The notes beneath the pieces were generated by a model. That model did no database searches. It had not been told where the DNA came from and was given only the letters and a program-made list of their open reading frames with translations. Of a DNA stretch of 6,026 nucleotides, positions 1 to 5,572 are shown in pieces. Both the position numbers and the translations under genes were made by a program. Each line of letters opens with the position of its first letter. The first letter of the stretch is position 1. This stretch comes from Nitrospirales bacterium (GTDB lineage: Bacteria > Nitrospirota > Nitrospiria > Nitrospirales > UBA8639), in the NCBI GenBank assembly GCA_021604265.1, contig BQIY01000157.1:1-6026 (forward strand), in the 5' to 3' direction.

Positions 1-1
1 T

Positions 2-319
2 GCCCGACTGCCTGAAAAAAATATCGGTCTGACCGTGAACGGGAAGATACTCCAATATGCCAAAAACAGCGTGGATGCAGCACTCAATGACATCGCCACC
101 TCTCTGGAGAAGGGCGCGAACAATGTCCCCATGGTCACGGGAATTTCTGTGGGCACCAATCTCTCGATTCTTCCCGCTTCAGGTGTGAAAGTCCTGATCC
201 AAGTGACAAGAGGCAACAAGTCCAAGACGTATCCTGCCTCCTTCAGCTTTACGAATCCTGCCGCAGGTGCATCGGACCTCCTGAAAATGCTCTTGAAGGA
301 TTTGGGGACCTCCTTGTAA
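2..319 (+). CDS. 3' end of an unrecognised protein (5' end outside window)
   Basis: The reading frame is open from base 2 to the TAA at 317-319 and gives about 105 residues (ARLPEKNIGLTVNGK... to ...LLKDLGTSL). A GTG at 35 could serve as a start, but it has no convincing ribosome binding site and the frame stays open upstream of it, so I treat the gene as entering from the left edge. I do not recognise the family. The visible part starts with an amphipathic segment (LQYAKNSVDAALNDIATSLEKG). It continues with alternating hydrophobic and polar residues (GISVGTNLSILPASGVKVLIQVTRG) that suggest beta strands, and ends in a helix-like tail (ASDLLKMLLKDLG). There is no obvious membrane helix or catalytic motif. 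It converges on the - strand genes to its right. That it is coding rests on the open frame and protein-like composition only. Confidence 0.55.
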   Translation, partial: ARLPEKNIGLTVNGKILQYAKNSVDAALNDIATSLEKGANNVPMVTGISVGTNLSILPASGVKVLIQVTRGNKSKTYPASFSFTNPAAGASDLLKMLLKDLGTSL

Positions 320-330
320 CACAGGGTATT

Positions 331-375
331 AGTTATCCAAAGGTGTCAGGAACCTTATATGGAATAACTGACGCC
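331..375 (+). other. Overlapping inverted repeats just after the first gene's stop
   Basis: Two pairings are visible. GGTGTCAG (342-349) pairs with CTGACGCC (368-375) with one G-T pair. AGTTATCC (331-338) pairs with GGAATAACT (361-369) with one bulge. They share bases 368-369, so they are largely alternatives. The position 12-56 nt after the stop fits a 3' end structure, but no T-run follows, so a standard intrinsic terminator is not supported. Confidence 0.3.
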
Positions 376-437
376 ACCAAACCCAGCCCGAAGAGGGTTA
401 TCCCTAAAAGTAACGAGACCGTCAAAGAAGACCTCAA
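333..437 (-). CDS. Possible tiny single-helix membrane peptide, or remnant of one
   Basis: On the - strand a frame runs from a TTG codon (435-437), just after an in-frame TAG (441-443), to a TAA at 333-335. It gives 34 residues. Residues 8-26 (SLLLGITLFGLGLVASVIP) form a strongly hydrophobic run long enough to cross a membrane, followed by a short polar tail (YKVPDTFG). Such a run is unusual for noise in sequence of this composition. Against it, there is no ATG, no clear Shine-Dalgarno sequence near the TTG, and the frame is very short. It could be a real small membrane protein, the C-terminal remnant of a decayed one, or chance. It lies downstream of the - strand methyltransferase-glycosylase pair but beyond the candidate terminator at 500-528. 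Confidence 0.25.
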   Translation of the reverse strand: MRSSLTVSLLLGITLFGLGLVASVIPYKVPDTFG

Positions 438-499
438 ACCCTAATGCGTAAAGGGAGTCGTTGGTCTCCTTGGCAATAGAGTGCTGTTCATGTGCCTAC

Positions 500-528
500 G
501 AAAAAAAGATGTTCAGGGGACACCTAAC
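500..528 (-). terminator. Candidate terminator of the methyltransferase-glycosylase transcript
   Basis: Read on the - strand, GTTAGG (528-523) pairs with CCTGAAC (517-511) with one bulged G and a five-base loop. After three bases comes a run of seven T (507-501). It lies about 55 nt past the glycosylase stop. The stem is short, so termination strength is uncertain. Confidence 0.4.
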
Positions 529-535
529 CTGGACG

Positions 536-567
536 ATCAGCCTCGCGAGTGCAGCGAGGGTTGGTCT
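536..567 (+). other. Strong hairpin beyond the glycosylase 3' end
   Basis: GATCAGCCTCGC (536-547 region) pairs with GCGAGGGTTGGTC (555-567) around a seven-base loop, with a perfect CCTCGC/GCGAGG core, one bulged G and a few G-T pairs. Because of the G-T pairs the full stem is better as RNA from the + strand; the G+C core also forms on the - strand, where it lies 14-45 nt after the glycosylase stop. It may protect or help define the 3' end together with the T-run at 501-507. Confidence 0.4.
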
Positions 568-580
568 GGCATCGCGGTGT

Positions 581-1243
581 TCACGGCCGAGGCAGGTACT
601 GGCCTCGTGCGTCGAGATAATGCGTCCACAAAATCCTGGCGGCAATCGAGCGCCAGGGAGCCCAGCCGCTAGACAGGAGGTGCTGCTCATCTTTTGTCGG
701 GAGATCCGTCAGGTGTTTCACGTCACGAAGTGCGACGGCTAGCGCCAAGTCCCCTTGAGGCCAGACATCGGGACGTCGCAGCGCCATCAGGTAATAGATG
801 TCCACGCTCCATGGCCCGAGCCCTGGGATAGACAATAAAACCCGGCGTCCCCGATCATCCGGACCATTCACCGAACTGAGATCAAGACTACCGTCGAGTA
901 TGCGTGCGGCCAGACCAAAACAATAACCGGCTTTCTGCCTCGTCAGCCCGAAATCCCTCAACCCGTCGACCTGAATGGCATAGACCGCTTCCGGAGTCAT
1001 CGCACCCAGATGCCCGGTTAGTCGCCGGTACATCGTACGCGCCGCCGCCAGCGATACCTGCTGCTCAAGGATAATCTGAATGAGAGCAGGGAATCCGGGT
1101 TCTCGTCCCCACATCGGAGGCTCGCCCAGTCGACCGATGACCGCCCCTAGATCAGGATCCACCTCCGCCAACTCCCGTGCCCCTTGGCGAAGTGAGGCGG
1201 GGGTCAGGCTTCGGGGTGTCCTGGCAGGCGCTGGCATTGGCAT
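581..1243 (-). CDS. DNA-3-methyladenine glycosylase II (AlkA-type, HhH-GPD superfamily)
   Basis: This 220-residue protein should remove alkylated bases such as 3-methyladenine from DNA, the first step of base excision repair. The helix-hairpin-helix is clear at residues 136-150 (LLSIPGLGPWSVDIY). It is followed by WPQGD at 161-165, where D165 is the expected catalytic aspartate, and by the typical W194-APW-RS-IAARILW helix. The LEQQVS segment at 59-64 is also characteristic of the family. The protein lacks the extra N-terminal domain of E. coli AlkA (282 aa) and is closer in size to short forms such as yeast Mag1. I take the ATG at 1241-1243; a second ATG two codons in (1235-1237) is also possible. 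Upstream is a weak AAGAG. It follows the methyltransferase stop by 57 nt on the same strand, so the two are probably co-transcribed. Confidence 0.93.
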   Translation of the reverse strand: MPMPAPARTPRSLTPASLRQGARELAEVDPDLGAVIGRLGEPPMWGREPGFPALIQIILEQQVSLAAARTMYRRLTGHLGAMTPEAVYAIQVDGLRDFGLTRQKAGYCFGLAARILDGSLDLSSVNGPDDRGRRVLLSIPGLGPWSVDIYYLMALRRPDVWPQGDLALAVALRDVKHLTDLPTKDEQHLLSSGWAPWRSIAARILWTHYLDARGQYLPRP

Positions 1244-1300
1244 CTACGACTCTTGTTTCAGTGCGTGTCGCAGAAGACACCGAGGATGATCTCGCTTCAC

Positions 1301-2107
1301 TCATGCACGCGTCGCAAGGGTCAGGAGGTACTCACGGCCCCAACGCACCTTGCCGTCTGCAGGCGTCACGTAACCACGGTAAAGATCGATCAGATCTTTG
1401 CGGAAGAGAGCCGCCTTCTCCGCCGGGAGTACTTGATAGGCACGGTGAGTAGGTCCATACCAGTCGATAAACAGATCGGCAATCTGTTCGGGAGTGTCCG
1501 CATATTCCGGGCAGTCGTACCGTTCGAAATGATAATCACGAAACGACGAACCGAACCACTTCTTCACCTGCTCCTCATCGCCCCACAGAAACGGGCTCGG
1601 AACGCCGGCCGGAGGAGGAACATATTTCCCGGTAACGCTGAACATCCGCCCGACCCCGCTCTCCCGCGTCCAGGCCTGAATCGCGATACGTCCACCCCGC
1701 TTGGTTACCCGTGCAACCTCGCTGGCCACCTTCTGTTGATCCGGCGCGAACATCAGCCCGCACGAGGAGACGACGATATCGAAGGTGCCGTCCGGGAAGG
1801 GAAGGTCTTCCACGTCTCCCACCCTCCACGTGATGTCGACGTATCCCTCTTCCGCTGCACGCTTCTTCGCGATATCGAGAAGTTCGGGGGTAAGGTCCAG
1901 TCCCGTGACCACTGCACTTCGCGCGCGCGCCATGAGCGCGGTATTGCCCGTTCCGCAGGCCACGTCGAGCACCAGCTCGCCAGTCCGGATGCGCCCGCTA
2001 CGCACGACATGGTCAGCGACAGCCCTGATCCCTTGGGCGATCTGATCGTAGTCACCGGCTGCCCAGGTGGCTCGATGTTTCTGCTTCAGCTCCGTGAAGT
2101 CCGGCAT
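1301..2107 (-). CDS. Class I SAM-dependent methyltransferase (UbiE/Methyltransf_11-like)
   Basis: A 268-residue methyltransferase that should transfer a methyl group from S-adenosylmethionine; the acceptor cannot be told from sequence. Motif I is VLDVACGTGN (46-55), the acidic residue that contacts the SAM ribose is D71 in GLDLTPELL, and the next motifs are GDVEDLPFPDGTFDIVVS (97-114) and KRGGRIAIQAW (136-146). The C-terminal third is rich in aromatic residues (WYGPTHRAY, WGREYLLTLA) and probably shapes the substrate pocket. The start is well supported: GGAGGTG lies five bases before the ATG at 2105-2107. A GTCGC/GCGAC hairpin (2125-2137) sits just upstream of that site and might tune translation. 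The next gene on the strand is the alkylation-repair glycosylase, but a shared role is not shown by the sequence. No signal peptide or membrane segment is seen. Confidence 0.92.
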   Translation of the reverse strand: MPDFTELKQKHRATWAAGDYDQIAQGIRAVADHVVRSGRIRTGELVLDVACGTGNTALMARARSAVVTGLDLTPELLDIAKKRAAEEGYVDITWRVGDVEDLPFPDGTFDIVVSSCGLMFAPDQQKVASEVARVTKRGGRIAIQAWTRESGVGRMFSVTGKYVPPPAGVPSPFLWGDEEQVKKWFGSSFRDYHFERYDCPEYADTPEQIADLFIDWYGPTHRAYQVLPAEKAALFRKDLIDLYRGYVTPADGKVRWGREYLLTLATRA

Positions 2108-2117
2108 TCAACACCTC
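2108..2117 (-). promoter_or_regulatory. Strong ribosome binding site of the methyltransferase
   Basis: On the - strand the sequence CGGAGGTGTTGA immediately precedes the ATG at 2107. GGAGGTG is a near-complete anti-16S match at ideal spacing and fixes this start codon. Confidence 0.75.
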
Positions 2118-2164
2118 CGTTCATGTCGCTTGGCGACTCGTTTGCCACGCTGTGAGCCTGATAT

Positions 2165-2280
2165 TCATAGCTTGTCAGGAATGGGCAAGCCATGTAATCG
2201 CAGAAATGACAGCTTGTCCCAATACCCGCGTTGGAAGACAATCTTATCATCCAGCACCTGAAAAAATCCGCACCCCCGTT
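2165..2280 (-). pseudogene. Decayed C-terminus of an NTF2/SnoaL-like protein
   Basis: On the - strand a frame ending at TGA (2165-2167) encodes FQVLDDKIVFQRGYWDKL, then SFLRLHGLPIPDKL. This matches the usual end of NTF2-like/SnoaL-like small proteins (DFF-V-DGKI-----YWDKL-FLR-HGLP-P as I remember the family). The preceding residues NGGADFF (2280-2261) continue the motif in another frame: the T-run at 2261-2266 has six T where seven would keep the frame, so a one-base loss is likely. In the C-terminal frame a TAA occurs just upstream. A further piece, KYFASRFPEWIV, lies on the same strand just before that TAA and resembles the family's N-terminal region, which would imply an internal deletion too. 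The remnant ends 57 nt before the methyltransferase start on the same strand, so it may once have headed that operon. No intact product is expected. Confidence 0.6.
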
Positions 2281-2466
2281 ACACAATCCACTCTGGAAAA
2301 CGTGAGGCGAAATACTTTGGGGACCATACAGAATATATGGTTCTGGCCCTATAGCTTTACGATGTGTCTCGGGAATCTACCTTGGGAGTTGCCAGTAAAA
2401 ACACCTTAAAGGGAGAAACGCATTGCACTAGCTTCCCCAACTCTCGTATCAACGTGATGTTCTGTG

Positions 2467-2655
2467 GTGCCGGATTTCGCCCCGGCAGCCGATCTACTTT
2501 TCTTTCGGGAAAAGTAGACAAAACCATTGACGCCCCGTCCGGCCTCAGAAGAGGTGACGGACGCAATCTTGGGGAGGGCGGACCAACTCGCAAGGCTCAA
2601 ACAAGGTCCGCTAGATGCTAAGAGCGTCCCTCCCCTGGGCCAGACGGCAGGCATC
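2467..2655 (+). repeat. Structured intergenic repeat, copy 1 (inverted relative to copy 2)
   Basis: This stretch matches the reverse complement of 5573-5759 along its whole length, with identical blocks such as AAAACCATTGACGCCC and GGCTCAAACAAGG. It contains four stems in order: GCCGG/CCGGC (2469-2473 with 2482-2486); a perfect 10-bp stem TCTACTTTTC/GAAAAGTAGA around TTTCGG (2493-2518); an outer GGACGC/GCGTCC pair (2559-2564 with 2624-2629); and nested inside it GCGGACC/GGTCCGC (2578-2584 with 2605-2611). Short open frames cross it in several directions but none looks like a real protein. I do not know a name for the family. Similar G+C-rich hairpin-plus-CTACTTTT intergenic repeats exist in other bacteria, from memory only. 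It bounds the KAP region on the left. Confidence 0.85.
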
Positions 2656-2793
2656 GACCACAGAGGACAACATTTCAGGATCTCTCATGAAAGAGACGCC
2701 TATCTCCCCAGCAAGGATTCCCCAATTCTTCATGACCAAGAGGTCAAATCAGTTGACTTCGTTCTTCAGTTGACTAAAATCATCCACACGGCG
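2611..2793 (-). pseudogene. Remnant of an unrecognised small gene, ending inside repeat copy 1
   Basis: Read on the - strand from 2793, the frame gives RRVDDFSQLKNEVN, then TGA at 2749-2751, then FDLLVMKNWGILAGEIGV and SFMRDPEMLSSVVDACRLAQ, ending at TAG (2611-2613). The text on both sides of the internal TGA is in the same frame and strongly protein-like, so a CGA-to-TGA change (R to stop) is a simple explanation. An ATG at 2731-2733 would allow a 40-residue product after the stop, but it has no visible ribosome binding site. The frame stays open upstream to about 2845, where composition becomes less convincing. Its last 14 codons lie in the repeat: copy 2 encodes the related DAC-stop-LALGRT on its corresponding edge. 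Family unknown. It may equally be a short real gene for the part after 2733. Confidence 0.4.
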
Positions 2794-3061
2794 ATTCCCA
2801 AGTGTTCTCGGGTGATCTGGCGTCCTTAAGCCTAATGTACGTTCTCCCTCCCTAGGACGGGTTTTGAACCCATCCAAGGGAGTGGTGATATGCTGTTCCC
2901 CAAGAAATCATAATAATAAATAAAAACCGTATAAGGATTAGATATTTTGAGAATCATACACGTCAGAAGGCAAAATCAATTAGCGAGTTATATATCCCAA
3001 AATTTGAAGATCCGGCTCTTCTGCCAATCATTCTAAATATTGTTCGGCGACATAAATCAAC
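2794..3061 (+). other. A+T-rich leader region of the KAP gene
   Basis: No convincing gene is seen here on either strand. From about 2905 the sequence becomes markedly A+T rich, which marks a change from the flanking G+C-rich genes. One weak promoter-like pair is TTGAGA (2947-2952) and CAAAAT (2971-2976) with an 18-nt spacer; another is TTGAAG (3004-3009) with ATCATT (3027-3032) at 17 nt. Neither is good enough to call. The region also carries the hairpin at 2849-2881. Confidence 0.5.
2849..2881. other. Long imperfect hairpin upstream of the KAP gene
   Basis: The 33 bases form three stacked stems on one axis: TCCCT/AGGGA, GGA/TCC and GGGTT/AACCC, separated by single A-A and C-A mismatches, with a TTG loop. 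There is no T-run on either side, so it is not a standard terminator. It could be a regulator site, a leader structure of the KAP transcript, or the relic end of an element. Confidence 0.5.
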
Positions 3062-5221
3062 ATGAACTGGTTTTGTGAGATATTTAAAAGACCCAAGGAT
3101 GGTGAATCCGTCGTAGACCCACTACCTTCCCATCCAGAGCCAGAGCGCTTAGAGGGAGAACAACAAGGCGTGCTTGCCGCCGATAACCCTATTCGAAAAA
3201 TTTCGGATGACAAGCTTGGTCGAACGCTCGCAGCAGAATCATTTGCCTCAAACGTTCTCCAACTCGACGCAAGCGAGGGGGTAGTAGTTGGTGTACTCGG
3301 AACATGGGGATTTGGAAAAACATCCTTTGTTAACCTTGCGCGCCCCACGTTTGAGCAGAGAACGGTACCGATCCTGGACTTCAACCCTTGGATGTTTAGT
3401 GGTGCGGAGCAATTAGTCCAGTCTTTCTTTTCAGAGCTATCCGCTCAGTTAAAACTGCGACCTGGGTTGGGTGAAGTTGGAAAGGGACTCGAAGAATACG
3501 GTGAAATGTTCTCCAGCCTAGCCTGGGTACCAATCGTAGGGCCTTGGATCGAGCGTGGCCAAGACCTCACAAAGCTAATCGCGAACCTGATGCAACGCAA
3601 AAAGGAAGGAATTGGGAGCCAACGTGCAAAGGTTGATAAAGCCCTTCGTAGGCTCCAAAAACCAATCGTGGTTGTTCTAGACGATATCGACCGCCTGAAC
3701 ACCTCAGAAATCAGAGACATCTTCAAGTTGGTCCGTTTGACGGCAAATTTCCCCAACATAATCTACATTCTTGCGTTTGACCGTAAGAGAGTGGAGGACG
3801 CTTTAACTGAACAAGGAATCCCCGGCCGAGCCTACCTCGAGAAGATCCTTCAATTAGGCTTTGACTTGCCGACGGTACCCGAGCGTGTGCTTAATCAGCA
3901 GATTATTGATTCGATAACCGCAGTGCTTGATGGCATTCCGAATTCTGGAAATTTTGATGCAAATGCCTGGCCAGACGTTTTCATGGAGGTCATAAAGCCG
4001 CTTATATCAAACATGCGAGACGTTCGCCGCTACGCAGCTGCGATAGGTGGAACCGTTCGCAGTCTCAATGGACAAATCGCTCTTATCGATGTGCTTGCAC
4101 TGGAAGCTATCAGGGTGTTTCTCCCAGACGTCTTTCAACGGTTTCCGATCTCAGTGGCCGGCCTAACAATCACATCAGATATAGGTTACGGTGCGCACAG
4201 AGAGGAAACACACCTAAAGCAAGAAATAAAGGGACTTCTCGATGCTGCAGAAGACAAGGCTACAGTCGTACAGGCAATGATTCAACGACTCTTCATGGCT
4301 GCACAGCGGCACGTCGGTGGCTCGCACTATGGGGCGGATTGGAGTAGCAAATGGCTTCGCGAACGCCGAGTTGCGCACGCGGACATTTTTCGCTTGTATC
4401 TTGAACGCGTTGCTGGTCAAGGCCTTCTCGCTTTCAACCTTGCCGAACGCGCCTGGGCTTTAATGCCGGAAGGTCAATCCTTCGACGTATACCTTCGAGG
4501 ACTGAATCCAGATCAGGCTATTGATGCCATTTCATCGCTGGCAGCATATGAGGATGAAATCACTCAAGACCGCGTTGTCCCCGGCATTACCACCTTGCTG
4601 AACATTCTCCAAAATCTTCCTGAGCAAGAAAGGGGCATGTTCAGCCTAGGAACGCAAATAGTCGTTGAAAGGGTTATTTACCGCCTTATTCATTCACAAA
4701 ACTCTGAAGATTTTGTCGAAGCCACAGTACGTAAGGTCCTGCCACAACTAACCACTCTCTTTGCGAAGCTCACCCTCATACAAATGGTTGGGCATCGGGA
4801 CAGAATTGGCCACAAACTTATTTCAGCCGCCGTTTCAAACGAACTGGAGGCCGCGTGGAGAACCGAACTTCGAACACTCAACACCGAAGAACTTATACGC
4901 GAACCCAAGTTATTGCGTTCATTGCTAGTCCTAAAACGAGAATCAGGCGCAGACGAACCAACGCTCGCCGTTCCACCTGACTTATGGATCACTCACTCAC
5001 TGTTACTTTCGGCACGCAGCGAGGTTAGAATCCAAGCCATGGGCAACCGGGCTGTGACGCGATCCCCCCGACTTGCATGGGAAATTCTTGTAGAACTGTA
5101 TGAAGGAGAAGATGTACTCCGTACCCGACTCGAGGAACTGAGGTTGTCCCCACCACCAAACACCACGGAGTTACTACAACTTGCTGACCGATATCTTAGC
5201 GGTTGGAGACCCAAAGACTAA
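3062..5221 (+). CDS. KAP-family P-loop NTPase, stand-alone; possible phage-exclusion gene
   Basis: A 719-residue protein. The KAP NTPase core spans about residues 40-340: Walker A GTWGFGKTS (80-88), the ILDFNPWMFSG strand and loop (104-114), Walker B PIVVVLDDIDRL (201-212), NIIYILAFDR (232-241), the family signature YLEKILQLGFDLP (258-270), and a C-terminal NMRDVRRYAAAIGG arginine-rich helix (317-330). Residues 370-719 are helical, leucine rich and of no clear family. Many KAP proteins insert membrane helices in the P-loop domain; here only a weak hydrophobic stretch (FSSLAWVPIVGPW, 150-162) is seen, so it is probably cytosolic or peripheral. The ATG at 3062 is the first start after an in-frame TAA (3053) but has no Shine-Dalgarno; GTG at 3170 (V37), with GGGAG 13 nt upstream, is an alternative that keeps the whole core. 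Known relatives include PifA (T7 exclusion) and QatA. No partner gene adjoins it. The gene is richer in A+T than its neighbours, suggesting transfer. A defence role is inference. Confidence 0.92.
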   Translation: MNWFCEIFKRPKDGESVVDPLPSHPEPERLEGEQQGVLAADNPIRKISDDKLGRTLAAESFASNVLQLDASEGVVVGVLGTWGFGKTSFVNLARPTFEQRTVPILDFNPWMFSGAEQLVQSFFSELSAQLKLRPGLGEVGKGLEEYGEMFSSLAWVPIVGPWIERGQDLTKLIANLMQRKKEGIGSQRAKVDKALRRLQKPIVVVLDDIDRLNTSEIRDIFKLVRLTANFPNIIYILAFDRKRVEDALTEQGIPGRAYLEKILQLGFDLPTVPERVLNQQIIDSITAVLDGIPNSGNFDANAWPDVFMEVIKPLISNMRDVRRYAAAIGGTVRSLNGQIALIDVLALEAIRVFLPDVFQRFPISVAGLTITSDIGYGAHREETHLKQEIKGLLDAAEDKATVVQAMIQRLFMAAQRHVGGSHYGADWSSKWLRERRVAHADIFRLYLERVAGQGLLAFNLAERAWALMPEGQSFDVYLRGLNPDQAIDAISSLAAYEDEITQDRVVPGITTLLNILQNLPEQERGMFSLGTQIVVERVIYRLIHSQNSEDFVEATVRKVLPQLTTLFAKLTLIQMVGHRDRIGHKLISAAVSNELEAAWRTELRTLNTEELIREPKLLRSLLVLKRESGADEPTLAVPPDLWITHSLLLSARSEVRIQAMGNRAVTRSPRLAWEILVELYEGEDVLRTRLEELRLSPPPNTTELLQLADRYLSGWRPKD

Positions 5222-5230
5222 GGAGAATTC

Positions 5231-5276
5231 GCAAAGAAACCTGATCATATAAATAGGTTGTGAATTGTTTCTTTGC
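5231..5276 (+). other. Inverted repeat just after the KAP stop (possible 3' end structure)
   Basis: GCAAAGAAAC (5231-5240) and GTTTCTTTGC (5267-5276) are perfect 10-bp inverted repeats starting nine bases after the KAP stop. An alternative short pairing AACCT/AGGTT (5238-5242 with 5255-5259) lies partly within. The stem is A+T rich, the loop is 26 nt and no long T-run follows, so it is a plausible but weak terminator or a transcript-end structure. Confidence 0.45.
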
Positions 5277-5373
5277 ATACTTTCGAGATATCCAGGGCCA
5301 CTTGGAGCTCAGCGCATCGCTCAGCGTGTGACTGACCGATGAAATTTTGAGCTAGATGACGCAGTTGAATCGT
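5245..5373 (-). pseudogene. Possible gene remnant of unknown family
   Basis: Between an in-frame TAG (5374-5376) and TGA (5245-5247) the - strand reads TIQLRHLAQNFIGQSHAERC, then AELQVALDISKVCKETIHNLFI. The text is protein-like and helical, but there is no ATG, no ribosome binding site, and the frame overlaps the inverted repeat after the KAP gene. It may be a piece of a broken gene or chance. I recognise no family. Confidence 0.2.
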
Positions 5374-5460
5374 CTATCGTGCCTTAACTATCGAATACGG
5401 CTTCACCCTCATCCCAGCCTTTGTCCCACTTCGGAGCTCCTTAAGGAATGTCCTAAAAGT

Positions 5461-5520
5461 TCCTGAATGCTCACAGCATGGAGTTGAGAGAACAGGTTTT
5501 AATCGCTTGGTTATCCCGGG
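5461..5520 (-). pseudogene. Decayed duplicate of the serine hydrolase 3' end
   Basis: On the - strand this 60-nt stretch aligns with 5771-5832, the last codons of the serine hydrolase. Shared blocks include GGGA-AA-CAAGC-AT-AAA-CCT, then CATG-TG-GA and ATTCAGG. In frame it reads SRDNQAIK, as in the hydrolase (TRDNQAIK), then diverges through small insertions or deletions and stops at TGA. It lies on the far side of repeat copy 2 from the intact gene end. It is too short and diverged to be functional. It is either a relic of a duplicated hydrolase gene or of an older tandem arrangement of hydrolase end plus repeat. Confidence 0.65.
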
Positions 5521-5572
5521 AGAATAAAGGGCCAAGGGCACCTGGTTCAAAGTATTCACTTCCTTTTTCCTG

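Noticed and set aside
461..742. Overlapping + strand open frames across 461-742
   Set aside because: They run antisense to the 3' part of a convincing glycosylase gene and have no family motifs or start signals; they are by-products of G+C-rich coding sequence.
1253..2155. A 300-codon + strand open frame
   Set aside because: It is the antisense of the methyltransferase gene, whose SAM motifs and ribosome binding site are unambiguous. The + strand product is rich in Arg, Pro and His without domain text.
2364..2829. Open frames across repeat copy 1 (both strands), such as GFRPGSRSTFLSGKV
   Set aside because: They translate the structured repeat itself. Its stems, not codons, are conserved between copies, so these are probably not genes.
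2849..2881. A tRNA-like T-arm (GGGTTTTGAACCC)
   Set aside because: The stem continues outward as one long hairpin. There are no D or anticodon arms, acceptor stem or CCA in the surrounding sequence.
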